A model generated the notes under the pieces. It was not told where the DNA came from and ran no database searches. It was given only the letters and a program-made list of their open reading frames with translations. A stretch of 64,000 bases of DNA from Pseudo-nitzschia pungens (Eukaryota > Bacillariophyta > Bacillariophyceae > Bacillariales > Bacillariaceae), in the NCBI GenBank assembly GCA_037355855.1, contig CM074762.1, positions 5,704,001 to 5,768,000 on the forward strand. The letters are read 5' to 3'. This document shows, piece by piece, positions 30,941 to 40,984 of this stretch; positions within the stretch are counted from its first letter, which is position 1, and every line of letters starts with the position of its first letter. The position numbers and the translations under genes were made by a program.

Positions 30941-31550
30941 TGAGCGAAACTAATATGCACATGTAATATTACATTATTTGTGACGTGGCACACATATTAT
31001 TATGTGTCAAGAATTCATTATCACATACTTCCATAACAAACATAAACAAATCTAGACTAATTATTCGAATATCACCAATAAATAATATTATATTATACTT
31101 AACACATAAATTACGAATATATATCATGCGTAAACACACGATCAACATTTTCTTTTAACTTTCTGACACGTTAATCCAAAACTACGTGACTGAATATACG
31201 TTAATACATAAATTATTACAATCAATCCCCGAAAAGGACGTTACGGACATTTACAACTCCACACGCTTACCGGAGGCGCCAATACTCGTACTACTACTTC
31301 GAAGACATTTTAAAAATAATTACCAGTAATACGCTAGTAACTACCTGAGTTACCGTACCGGTAGAGTTCGATCGAAAAAAAAAACTCGTGTTTCCCCATT
31401 CCTTGTCACACCATCGTTTCGAGGAGGAGAGAATCCTTTTTCAATCAATCAATCAATCAATCAATCAGTCCATCAATCAGTCCATCAATCAGTCGGTCAG
31501 TTGAATCATCTCGGCATCCCTGTTTGATCGAACAAAGAAAACGAACAAGC
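30941..31550 (+). promoter_or_regulatory. Upstream region of the AKR-like gene with a (TCAA)n microsatellite
   Basis: AT-rich DNA without ORFs gives way at ~31250 to more balanced DNA. TCAATCAATCAATCAATCAA and CAGTCCATCAATCAGTCC repeats lie at 31441-31497, about 55 bp before the ATG, probably in the 5' UTR. No TATA box is assigned. Confidence 0.35.
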
Positions 31551-31747
31551 ATGGTGACAATTGCACGACGAAAACGAAACAAGAATGCAAACGAAACAGC
31601 ATTCCACCGCCGACAAACGCTGCGGTATCTCGCGATTGCCGCGTGCTTTGTGACATTCATCTGGTCCACCACTCTGCCCCGCGGTTACAAATACGACAAT
31701 CTCATCCAACCGGAAATCGAAACGACAGCGGAAGCAGAAGCAGAAAA

Positions 31748-31783
<36 letters not shown>

Positions 31784-32870
31784 GGCTGCAAAACCATCGC
31801 CACCGTCGCCACCCGAAAAAACAACTCCATCGCCAACTCCATCGCCAACCGCCAAACCAACCTCCGAGGTCCGAGACAAATCCGAGGTCTCCTACAAGAC
31901 CCCGCTCGCCTACGGCACCAAGGGCCTCAAGGAGAGGACCTCCGAACTCGTCGAGCAGGCCCTCCGCGAGGGATTCCGACACGTCGTGACGGGCGGACAC
32001 CACTCTTCCCACAACGAATCGGGGGTCGGACACGGCTGGAGGGCCTCGGGACTGGACCGGAGCGAGATCTTTTTGCAGACCTGCTTCGTGCCCTTTCGAA
32101 GCAAGACCGATTTTTTGAGGGATCCCCTCGATCCCGACACAGTGCCCGAGACCATCGAGGAGCAGGTCCGATTGTCGGTGAAAATCAGTCTCCAAAACCT
32201 GCAAACGGACTACCTGGATGCGCTCGTCTTTCACAATTTTCGCGCCAGTCGGTGGGACGACGCCGAGATGGCAAGGGCCTGGACCGTCATGGAGGAGCTC
32301 GTCGGGGAGGGGACCATCAAGCACCTGGGTCTCACCAGCATCCACGACGCGGATTGGTTCGAGACCTTTGTGGGATCGGTCAAGATCCCGCCGAGAATCG
32401 TCCAGAACCGCTTCCACTCCAACCGCGGATACGACATCAACATGGAGGAGGTGTTTGCGAAGCACAACGTCCAGGTCCAGCGCTTTTGGTTGCTCAACGG
32501 GAGCAGCGGTTTCGGACGCAACAACAAGGACATGGCCGAGGCCAAGGGGGTGACGCCGGCCCAGCTCCTGCTGGGATTCGTCATGTCGATGGGATCGCAG
32601 ACCTGCCTGGTGGGGACCACCAGCCGGCAGCACATGGCGGACGACGTGGAAATTGCAAAGTGTTACCCGAGCCTGTTTTGGGGAAGCGCACCAACAACAA
32701 GCGGCAACGGTGACAACGACGGTGACAACGACGGTGACGGTGAGCGCGAAACGTACGCCAAAAAGCTCGGATTGAGACGGCCCACCGAGAACGCACCGCT
32801 GCCGGGATGGGACCAGCGAAAAACCATGATCGAAGCCGGCCGATCGTGCAAATCGACGACGGCACGATGA
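31551..32870 (+). CDS. Membrane-anchored aldo/keto-reductase-like protein with a degraded active site (439 aa)
   Basis: ATG at 31551 is the first true start (the frame is open a little further up). A basic N-terminus (ARRKRNKN) precedes one hydrophobic anchor at residues ~24-41 (LAIAACFVTFIWST), so this looks like a type II membrane protein. A Thr/Ala/Pro-rich stalk (~60-110) follows, then an AKR-type barrel: TSELVEQALREGFRHV, NESGVGHGW, LDRSEIFLQTC, LQTDYLDALVFH, IKHLGLTS, VTPAQLLLGFVMS. AKRs normally use Asp-Tyr-Lys-His for NAD(P)H-dependent carbonyl reduction. Here Asp is Val146 (RHVVTG for RHIDTA), Tyr is His151 or Ser153, and Lys is Cys178; only His228 remains. Either a pseudoenzyme or a changed activity is likely. 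The tail is Asn/Gly/Asp-rich. It converges on the PhyH-like gene 358 bp downstream. GC-rich host codon use, no introns. Confidence 0.8.
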
Positions 32871-33228
32871 GCGCGTGAGTGGAGTCGACGTCGACGGTCG
32901 ACGTCGGATCGAGTCGAGTCGACGTCGACGTCGACGTCGAGTCCAAACCACGAGAACGGTCGACTGCAAATCAATCTCAATCTGTTGTACAGTAGTTACT
33001 ACGTGCACTAGCCATGAATTGCTGGAAACCACATGGTAAAATAATGCTTTTGCTATAGCTGTCTCTCCGTGGAGGTAATTCGTTTTCTTGTCTATTGTCG
33101 TGAGAAATGGGTTTTATTCCGTGATTCCGTTGCGTTGCGTTTTATGACATTGCATTGTGTTGTTTTGTTTTGTTTTGTGCTGTGTTGTTTTGTTTTGTGT
33201 TGTTGCGGTACATCCCTGCCCTTCTTTC
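32871..33228. other. Intergenic 3' regions of two convergent genes with a GTCGAC palindromic run
   Basis: 32884-32942 is made of GTCGACGTCGACG-type repeats, a self-complementary stretch just past the AKR-like stop that could fold in the transcript. 33120-33200 is TTGCGTTG/TTTTGTTTTG-rich and lies at the 3' end of the minus-strand gene. No gene seen. Confidence 0.45.
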
Positions 33229-35019
33229 TCACGGAAACGATGCCAGCAGCGGCACCCGCCGCGCAGCAGGATCATTGTCATCGCCACCGCCTTCGTCACC
33301 AGCCCCCCGCTCCATCACCAGCAGGTCCGAGACGAGCTCGTTCATGGTCAGCTCGGCCGTCGCGATGCCGTACCCGCTCGTCGACGGACACCCGGGGCTG
33401 TCCACCTTTGGGTTCTTGAAGGTGACGTAAAAGAGGGCCCGGGTGTGGTGGGGATCCGAACAGGCGTTCGCCCCCGCGCAGTGCAGGACCCGCGGATCGA
33501 AGAGTATGCAGGATCCCTTGGGGAGGGGGGCTCCGACGACCGACCTGCTGGAGGCCATCAGATCGTTCTTGGGCGACGACGACGACGACGATGACGACGA
33601 AACGACGGTGGTTTCGGCGGATCGTTCGACGCCGATATCAGCGTCAGCGTCCCCGGAGCGCGTCGAGTCGGCGTCCCGGCCGGTTTCGAAAAAGACGTTG
33701 TGGGACCGAATGTTGTGCGTACCGGGCATGAACACCGTCGGTCCCATGGACGCGTCGATATCCTGGAGGGCCACGAAACACGTCAGCAGGATGGGTTCCC
33801 CGGCGTCCTCCCCGGGAGTGTTGGTGTCGGTGTGAGAGAGTCCCGGAACGGCCTCGAGGCAGACGCAATCGGCGTGGACTAGCTGCCGACGGGCACCGGA
33901 ATTGCTCATGAAGCAATTGAGCTCCCACAGAGAAGCGTCCGAGCCCTTGTAGCCGTAGCCGCCCTTGTTGTCGTTGTAGTGGTCAAAGACGCCCTCGATG
34001 ACGCTCCTCACCAAAGACGGGTTGGCAGTGGTGCTGGTGCTGGTGCTCGCGTTTTCTGATTCGTCGTTCAACAGATCCAGCAGCGCCTCGTGGACGGGCT
34101 GGGGACCCAGCGGGATCTTGAGATCGCACCGGTTCTGGTTGAGGAGGACGTCGGCAAATCGTTCCTGGCTGTTCTCGATGGTTCCGGACTCGACGCCCTC
34201 CCGGGCGCGCTTGCGCAAATCGATCAGGTACTCCCGGAGGTCGTCGGCTGTTCGAGGACTCAAGACGTTGTCGATGCGGACCAGACCGTCCTCCCGGATG
34301 GCCCGGGTCAGCGCGCGGACGGCGGGGGAGGCAGTGGCCGTGGCCGTGGCCGTGGTCGCAGTTTTGGTTCGTGCCGCGGGCTGCTGTTTCTTGGAGGCTT
34401 GCCTTGCCTTGCCGCCCTTTTTCTTGCCCGCTTTACCTCCCGCTCCTCCAAAACCGCCACCGAAACCTCCTCCCATCCCCTTTCCCGCCCCAACACCGGC
34501 AGGCCTGGCCAAGCCGGTCAGCTTGAGCGCCTTGAGCGGAGTCGGGCGCTGCATGAGACGTTCTTCGAGGTCGCCCTTTTCCTTGAGCAAGCGATCCTCT
34601 TCCTCCGTCATGTACATGAAACGACGGTGGGAGCCGTTGTTGCCGTCGTCGTCCACCGTGGAAACCACGGAGGAAGGTGTGGAGGAAGAGACCATTGCCA
34701 GTACGGGACGACGCCGCAGGGGAAAATCACGATCGGTGGAAAGCGAGGGCGATCCAAAACCGGTTGGAAGTGATGCCAACGTCGATTGCGCCATGGGCAT
34801 GGGAACAAGGATCGGCTTAGGAATCGGCATAGGAATCGGCAAAGGCAAAGGCATCGATACCAAAATCGACCCCTGCGGTGCTTGCAGCGATCGAGAGGGA
34901 CAAAATGCCTGGCACTCGAACGCTCCTCCCGGGACCGACAGCTCCACCGAAAGGATTCCGAGCAACAGTGTTGTTGTCAGCAGCACACCGCCGCGGGAGA
35001 AACGCCTACCCGGAAACAT
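33229..35019 (-). CDS. Phytanoyl-CoA dioxygenase-like 2-oxoglutarate/Fe(II) oxygenase, predicted plastid-targeted (596 aa)
   Basis: Intact ORF from ATG 35019 to TGA 33231-33229. Residues 1-37 form a signal peptide (hydrophobic TTTLLLGILSVEL) ending at Q-A/F-C-P (38-41), an ASAFAP-like junction typical of diatom plastid precursors. A variable linker, a charged helix (~136-150) and a Gly/Lys-rich segment (~175-215) follow. The PhyH domain covers ~235-560. SNSGARRQLVHAD supplies the iron ligands His382 and Asp384, SMGPTVFMPGTH is the family core, VLHCAGAN gives the distal His (~513), and HHTRALFYVTF contains the 2-oxoglutarate-binding Arg. The family hydroxylates lipids or small metabolites; the substrate here is unknown. 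All key residues are present, so it should be active. An acidic/Ser-rich loop before PKNDLMASS is probably species-specific. Convergent with the AKR-like gene; no introns seen. Confidence 0.85.
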   Translation of the reverse strand: MFPGRRFSRGGVLLTTTLLLGILSVELSVPGGAFECQAFCPSRSLQAPQGSILVSMPLPLPIPMPIPKPILVPMPMAQSTLASLPTGFGSPSLSTDRDFPLRRRPVLAMVSSSTPSSVVSTVDDDGNNGSHRRFMYMTEEEDRLLKEKGDLEERLMQRPTPLKALKLTGLARPAGVGAGKGMGGGFGGGFGGAGGKAGKKKGGKARQASKKQQPAARTKTATTATATATASPAVRALTRAIREDGLVRIDNVLSPRTADDLREYLIDLRKRAREGVESGTIENSQERFADVLLNQNRCDLKIPLGPQPVHEALLDLLNDESENASTSTSTTANPSLVRSVIEGVFDHYNDNKGGYGYKGSDASLWELNCFMSNSGARRQLVHADCVCLEAVPGLSHTDTNTPGEDAGEPILLTCFVALQDIDASMGPTVFMPGTHNIRSHNVFFETGRDADSTRSGDADADIGVERSAETTVVSSSSSSSSSPKNDLMASSRSVVGAPLPKGSCILFDPRVLHCAGANACSDPHHTRALFYVTFKNPKVDSPGCPSTSGYGIATAELTMNELVSDLLVMERGAGDEGGGDDNDPAARRVPLLASFP

Positions 35020-36525
35020 GATTCGCCTACTATTTCGTTCCTTCCTTCGTTCCTTCGTTCTTGCCGTTGCGCTGCGTTGCTAGCTGATGAAGTGCAAAGG
35101 TACGTGTAGGGGTACGAGTACGAGTACCGTTGCAAGTGTTTGCATTGTCGACCATTGACCATTTCCAAAAACATTACCGGTAACTTACCGCGGTGCTTCG
35201 TACTTCGGTACGAAGCACATTCGAGTACGTAAGCGTACATGGTACCGTATTCGCTAGAAGTAGTATTGTATGGCATCAACCACTCTACGTACTAGCACTC
35301 GTAAGGTTACTGGTAGCTTTTGTTTCACGTGAAAAAAACATCACATGTTCAATGTCCAATCAGTGAAGAATGGAATCAATCCCAATCAATCAATCATCTC
35401 ATCAAAATCAATACGAAGTATTTTTTAGAAAAATAATCTATCTCAAAAGCAACAAGAATCCACCTGCCGTAACCATCACGGTATCGTAATCCAGAGAGGA
35501 TGGTCCAAACACGTTGCGTAAGTAATCTTACCGAACGGTAATTACGTAAGGTAAGTTACTGTACGGTAAGGATACCGGTAAACCTTACGTAATCTTCGAA
35601 CCGAAAGCCACCAACCATACCTAAGGTTAACCTTACCGTAAACCTTACCGTACCAGGAACTAGTATTTACGTACGTCAAAGTACAACATAGTAATAGTAG
35701 TAATAGTATGTCAAAGAGCAAACCTTACGTACCGAACCTAGTATCCACAGTAAGGTTGCTCGTGATTACTCGTAGCCCGTAACTGATGGGTCGTAGATCG
35801 TAGATCGTAGATCGTGGCTCTTCTGTAAATACGGGTAAGGTTACTACTTCGTAGTAACCTTAAGATCTTACCTTGTACCAGTACCGGTGTCCACGGATGG
35901 GTGCTATTATGTTGTCACCGTCCTACCGTACTATACCGTAGTATGACCTCAGGGTGTGGGGTGAAAAATGGTGGAAACTAAAACTACTACTAAGGTCTTA
36001 CTTCTAGGTAAGATTACTATGAGTAATCTTACAGTAAGGTAAGGGTTTAGCCGCTAAAATCGTCTGGTTTCCAGCGACAGGTTATGAGCTAGAGCAACAG
36101 CAAAAGGTCCACTGTTTCTTCGAACTGTAATCACTCTAAGACAACACCTTCGACACTAGTACTAATTTATACCCAATGACAGAAATGGCAATGTCACGAG
36201 CTTTCCAATGATACCCAATAAGCTTGTTATTTGTGCGCCCGGCCTTTTCTTACATTGGGTCACAGCAAAATACGGTAAAATATTCCAAAAACCTCCATTA
36301 CAACAACCACAGCAATAGGGAGGACCTGTCGCCCCCCCCTACTATCTCCTGAACCAACCTTGTCTCAATTATACCATTATAGCTGAAGCATCTACACTAT
36401 CAGAGGAAGAAGACCTGCAAGTTTTGAATTGATTGGAGCACTTGGAACGGAGGATTGAACTGGCAAAGCAGCAGCAAAATTGCTTCTTTTTTTCGGTCAG
36501 AAAACTTCCCCCGTCCAAACTACAG
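35020..36525. promoter_or_regulatory. Intergenic region upstream of the PhyH-like gene with many GTAAGGTT/AACCTTAC words
   Basis: No gene. CTTCCTTCGTTCCTTCGTTC lies in the PhyH-like 5' leader. Between 35150 and 36060 the words TACCGTAAGGTT, AACCTTACCGTA and GGTAAGATTAC occur in both orientations many times, as they do around 25280-25350 and 25750-25795. TCGTAGATCGTAGATCGTAG is a short array at 35790-35812. Confidence 0.4.
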
Positions 36526-36860
36526 CAAAAATTAATATCTCTGTCCCCGTTGCATCTAATTGGACCGGACCACTTTGTGACGCTCTATTACAATAAGAAG
36601 GACAAGCCCTCCAATTTGCGGATCAATTGGACGTATCGTTTTCGAGAATCGAACTGTACACTGAGCAACCCCCCCCCCTAAAGAAGTACGAGCAAAAACC
36701 GGTCAAACTACGGCAAAAATTAATAACTCCTCCCCCCCTTGATGAATTCCGACCGGACCACTTTGTGACGCTCTATTACAATAAGAAGGACAAGCCCTCC
36801 AATTTCCGGATTGATTTGACGCATTGTTTTTGAGAATCGAACTGTATACTGAGCAAGCAA
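36526..36860. repeat. Two ~178-bp direct repeats upstream of the DDE_1 transposase gene
   Basis: The stretch from CAAACTACAGCAAAAATTAA at 36526 recurs from CAAACTACGGCAAAAATTAA at 36704. Both include GACCACTTTGTGACGCTCTA, TACAATAAGAAGGACAAGCC and GAGAATCGAACTGTA. They end directly before the transposase ATG and may be promoter or subterminal repeats of the DDE_1 element. Confidence 0.6.
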
Positions 36861-36864
36861 AAAA

Positions 36865-37388
36865 ATGGAAGAAAATTCTAAAAAAACTCCAGCAACAGTG
36901 CCTGTTGGATCTTTCAAGAATGGACATGCCCTAGCCATATGCGAGAGAACCAACGCAGCGGCAAGACACCTGGCTACTGTTTACAAGTTTAATCAGAAGT
37001 ATCGGATTACTGCAGCCAAATCTATGCTAATGTTTGGATTTACAGAACAAGAGTGCAACAGCAAGTCACTGCAAAGAAGAGCAGTGCTTAGACTAAGAAC
37101 CAAGTACATCAAGGAGACTCCGATTCCAAGGTCAATCTCACTACCCATTAAAGCTGCGTCGGTTTCTCCTATGGCGTCTGCTGAATCTGTATTAGTTGTG
37201 GCAAGGGGAGAGGGTGGAAACAGTGCTGTCTGTAATTGCTGCCAAAACTGCAAAAGCCAAAACAATACTTCAACCACCACGACGCCCAGCAGCAATAGTG
37301 GCAACAAGAGGGCAAACAACGCCGACGCCAACATCGACGCCAACGCCAAAGCCAGCAACACAGGAGAAGAGCAAGCACTCAAGAAACC
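36865..37388 (+). pseudogene. DDE_1 (pogo/Tc1-like) transposase gene, piece 1: N-terminus
   Basis: ATG at 36865. ITAAKSMLMFGFTEQECNSK and LQRRAVLRLRTKYIK form a helical DNA-binding region, followed by a Cys/Asn/Ala-rich linker (CNCCQNCKSQ). The reading frame enters the hAT-like insertion after AAGAAACC (target duplication). The track-length ORF continuing to 37428 reads into the inserted element and is not native. The next piece starts at 38281, and its main frame is offset by one base, so a small indel or another defect lies near the junction. Confidence 0.65.
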
Positions 37389-38280
37389 CAGGGCCATCCG
37401 ATGGTTTTTATTTTCGCGCGATTTTTGAGGACCGCACGTAGCTATAACCGTTAAAACCGTTAGAAGACGTTAAACTTATGCGTCTAAAAACTTTTTTAGA
37501 CGCATAGTTATGCGTCTAAAAACTTTTTTAGACGCATAGTTATGCGTCTATTATTAGACGCATAAGCCACGATTATGCGTCTAATAATAGACGCATAACT
37601 ATGCGTCTAAAAAATTTTTAGACGCACAACTTATGCGTCTAAACATGTACTGAATGTGTGTACAATTCTACAGAGTTATGCGTCTAAAATTTATTTAGAC
37701 GCACAACTGGTTTTTTAGACGCACAACTGGTCCAAAGAATTAGCGTAGAACTCAGTAGTAAACTGAAGAATTATTAGACGCATAACGGATGTCACTTATA
37801 GATGTGGTTCAATACACAATAACGTTTTACACTTAGTGTACTATCATCTACGTAATTAGCTACCGTTCTATATTAAGACACGTTTAATTAATTTGTAACT
37901 TGAAGTTGGGTCATTTCACGATTATGCGTCTAAAACTTGTACTAGGGTGTGTAAGATTCTACAGGACAATGCGTCTAAAACGAATAGATATGCATCTAAA
38001 ACTTGTACTAGCCTGCGTACGATCATACGGGACCAATGCGTCCAGACGCATAATTATGCGTCTAAAAAAATTTTAGACGCACAGTGCGTCTAAAGTTAGA
38101 CGCAAGACGCATAGTTATGCGTCTAAAAACTTTTTTAGACGCATAGTTATGCGTCTAAAAACTTTTTTAGACGCATAGTTATGCGTCTAAAGTTAACGGT
38201 CATTAACGGCTGTTAACGGTTATAACTTTTCGCGCGGTCCTCAAAAACCGCGCGAAAATTAAAACCATCGGATGGCCCAG
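37389..38280. mobile_element. Non-autonomous hAT-like element (892 bp) packed with AGACGCATA palindromes
   Basis: Ends read CAGGGCCATCCGATGG... and ...CCATCGGATGGCCCAG, extending inward as GGACCGCGCG-type inverted repeats. AAGAAACC (37381-37388) and AAGAAATC (38281-38288) form an 8-bp target duplication with one mismatch; CAGGG ends plus 8 bp fit the hAT superfamily. The interior repeats TTATGCGTCTAAAAACTTTT / AAGTTTTTAGACGCATAA in both orientations about twenty times, likely subterminal transposase sites or hairpins. No coding capacity. Confidence 0.75.
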
Positions 38281-39448
38281 AAGAAATCACTCCCAAATGA
38301 TATATGACATGACAATCAAACAAAGGAAGAAGGACAAAGATCATGAGGAGTCTTACCTTGCAGCAGAGAAAATGTACAAAGAGCAGCCTGGATCAAAGCG
38401 TATCTCCTTGCAACAAGCCTGTGCTACAGTGAACAAAATGAATGGAACTGATATTAGTAAGATGAACACTTTGAGATGGCACTTGACCCAGGGCAACAAG
38501 GGTTTTTCAGTTGGACGTAAGGGGAGACCATCTACTATTCCTGTGGAAGTGGAAGAGGCGCTGGTTACAGCAATGGAGACTTCTTTTCTTCTTAGTTCTG
38601 CTGGAATGAAAGAGAAGCCTAATCAGAAGAAGGCTGTGGAGGACTTGGAAGCTTGTTTATCCAAGGGGCCTTGTTCTCTGAAATGTTTTGATCATCTGTA
38701 CCGGCGCTTGCAGCCGAGGTTTGTTGAAAGCTTGGAAGTAATTAAGAGTAACTCACAGCTGGAGGAGAGGAGAGCTCTGTGGACCACTTACAATCTAATT
38801 AATGAGTGGTTTACCAACTTGAAATCGCTGTTAATTGAAAAGGGCTTCGCTCGGTTGCCCTCGGAGACGGAGAAGTTCAATGGTCACGTTGGGGAGCTTG
38901 TATTTACTCCCGGTCAGTTGCATCATATTCTGAACGTCGATGAGACTGGATTAACGCTGGATGGGACATGCACTCGCGCTGGAGGGCATCCAGTAAGCGA
39001 ATATAGTCCACGCAGCGCGACTCTGCCAAAGGGAGCATTGAAAGCTTTCAAAAGCAGCTCGTGGTGTACGATGATAGGGGGGAGCACCGCTGCTGGAGAT
39101 CCCATTCAAGTACACTTTCAACTCAAGAGCAATGCAACAACGGAAGAGAGTAGACGGATCTCCTGCAGTTTCACTAGTGAACTGAATCGCGCAGGCACCT
39201 GCAAAGGAATATGATGGAGCTTCGGACAAATCACTAAACGGCCTCACTCCACAAACTGCAACGCCAACGCTGGTATGGACAGCGCAGAGTTTCTTAAGTA
39301 CGTTCTAACAAGTCTTGTTCCGTTGTACCCAGATGTACAGCCAGCAAAGAGTAAATGGGTCTTGTTAATCGTGGATTCGGGTCCTGGGCGTCTCGACAAA
39401 GAGCTGCTGCAGGAACTTGCCAAAAGGGTGTGCTGCTACTACTACCAG
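38281..39448 (+). pseudogene. DDE_1 transposase gene, piece 2: helix-turn-helix and first two catalytic acids
   Basis: The open frame 38297-39214 includes RISLQQACATVNKMNG and a GRKGRPSTIPVEVEEAL hinge (HTH/CENP-B-like region), then the endonuclease start ILNVDETGLTLDG (first Asp). TGA at 39212-39214 interrupts, but the same frame continues with GMDSAEFLKYV, VPLYPDV and VLLIVDSGPGR (second Asp, ~39370). The +1 frame gives GVLLLLPG immediately before the long-TIR insertion (target CAG at 39446-39448), so a frameshift lies between ~39385 and 39440. The gene is dead. Confidence 0.75.
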
Positions 39449-40090
39449 GAACATTATGGAAAAAAAAAACCTTAATTTCCATTCCCGCGCGCGCGAAATC
39501 GTTCGTAATGCGCACATATTCTATAGATAATAAAGGGGACAAAATTTGCCGCGCCCCCCCCTTTTGGATTTCCATGGTGGACACTTAGCGTGGCGGGCCC
39601 CATCATTGTGAGATCTTCGTATATATATATATGTATATAGAGTGAGTTTTATAATTGCCCCCATCTATTTTTGAAGAACGACACTTAGCGTGGCGGGCAC
39701 CTTCATCCAACAGTTCCATGTGCAACCATAATTGCTTTATTTTCAACGAATTTCGCCTTCAACGCACGCTCAACACTTGGAAGAAACGGACACGTTTTAT
39801 TTTCATGGTTTTATTGTCCTCAACAAAACTGTCCTCAAAAATGTTGTCCTCAACCTTTTGTCCTCAACAAAACTGTCCTCAACCTTTTGTCCTCAACAAA
39901 ACTGTCCTCAACCTTTTGTCCTCAACAAAACTGTCCTCAACCTTTTGTCCTCAACAAAACTGTCCTCAACCTTTTGTCCTCAACGAATGTCCTCAACGAG
40001 TTTTGTCCTCAACGAGTTTTGTCCTCAACGAGTTTTGTCCTCAACCCGCCACACTGCGGGTCGCTTGTAGCCCGCTACGGAGCGTAGCCC
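39449..40090 (+). repeat. Left terminal inverted repeat of the long-TIR element
   Basis: It contains an A-tract, a CGCGCGCG run, two CTTAGCGTGGCGGGC motifs and a TATATATATATATGTATATA stretch. It also contains about five 29-bp units of CTGTCCTCAACCTTTTGTCC type (39825-40050), which keep short ORFs open by chance. It matches the right TIR closely apart from small indels and simple-repeat length. Confidence 0.85.
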
Positions 40091-40236
40091 ACTACGATGA
40101 TGTCCCACGCTTGGCTACGGGGATGCCCACGCCCCGCTGCGGCACCACCCTCTCATCACTCAGGGATACTTGAGAACAATACAAACAACAACACACCTTG
40201 GACAATAGCGGGACAAGACAATAATTGAGAAGAATC

Positions 40237-40854
40237 ATGTCACAAGACACTGGGAACAACGCTGTGGAGCCTTGGAGTTGCGGACAAAAATCCAGCAGAG
40301 CCAAAGCTTATCTTAAGTTGCAACTTGAGAGTGATGAGGACAATGGGATCAAGCAGATTATAGCAAAAGACCCTGGTATTTCATCTAAAACAATCGACCA
40401 AATTCATGACACCCATGTTCTCTTCCAACCATACAAGAAGCAAAACTTTCGATCCAACTTCCGGAGCCTCAAGAAGGCGATTGACGAGAATGCCGCCGCC
40501 GTTTCATTTGATCAAGCAGCGCTCACGAAGGAATTGGAAAAGTATCCGAAGGAAACTCTACTCAAGGCAGGGTATCCTCGATGGAATCATCCAGAGAACC
40601 AAGCAAAGAAACTATTGGAAAACGACTTGAAAGCTGGTGGATTGTATGAGAAAGCGAAACCACTGGAGCTTCGAAAGAAGAGACCTGAATACGAAGCGTT
40701 TCCAGAGAAGATATTCAGGGACCGTGTTTTTCGAGAACGTCGTAAGCAAATTGAAAGGCCGTTCTGGGTTGACAAACGGAACAAAAAGATGAGAAAGAAG
40801 ACAGTTGATCATGGTCTAGAGAGTCTTAATACAGAGGAGGCCTCTAAGTTTTAG
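40237..40854 (+). CDS. Accessory protein of the long-TIR element (205 aa), diatom-restricted type
   Basis: First true ATG at 40237. No domain of known function is seen. The order of motifs is PWSCGQKSSRAKAYLKLQLE, then FRSNFRSLKKAIDENAA, FDQAALTKELEK, YPRWNHPENQAKKLLENDL, KPLELRKKRPEYEAFPE and a strongly basic C-terminus (FRERRKQIERPFW, KRNKKMRKK). From memory this W..S.AK..L / Y..Y....F / PRW..H.A..LL / FR..I..E.R pattern recurs in diatom small hypothetical proteins tied to transposons, but I cannot check it. The basic end suggests nucleic-acid binding or nuclear localisation (inference). Confidence 0.7.
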   Translation: MSQDTGNNAVEPWSCGQKSSRAKAYLKLQLESDEDNGIKQIIAKDPGISSKTIDQIHDTHVLFQPYKKQNFRSNFRSLKKAIDENAAAVSFDQAALTKELEKYPKETLLKAGYPRWNHPENQAKKLLENDLKAGGLYEKAKPLELRKKRPEYEAFPEKIFRDRVFRERRKQIERPFWVDKRNKKMRKKTVDHGLESLNTEEASKF

Positions 40855-40984
40855 TTTAGTCATTCAATTTATGTAAAAAATCTCGGAGTTCGTCAAGTAC
40901 TGCACCTGCTTCGTGATACCTTGCAATAGGGTCAAGATCAGAGGAATTAATAGATTCATCTATTGAATCAGGTGAGCGCAGGAG

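Noticed and set aside
31506..33032. 508-codon ORF antisense to the AKR-like gene
   Set aside because: Shadow of a GC-rich coding region; the plus frame has AKR motifs and a membrane anchor while the antisense peptide has none.
33998..35083. 361-codon ORF antisense to the PhyH-like gene
   Set aside because: Low-complexity shadow; the minus frame contains the complete 2-oxoglutarate oxygenase motif set.
37389..37428. C-terminus of the 187-codon ORF starting at 36865
   Set aside because: These codons belong to the inserted hAT-like element beginning CAGGGCC, not to the transposase.
39655..40173. Overlapping ORFs in both TIRs of the long-TIR element
   Set aside because: They translate the 29-bp CTGTCCTCAACC tandem unit in all frames and occur symmetrically in both inverted repeats.
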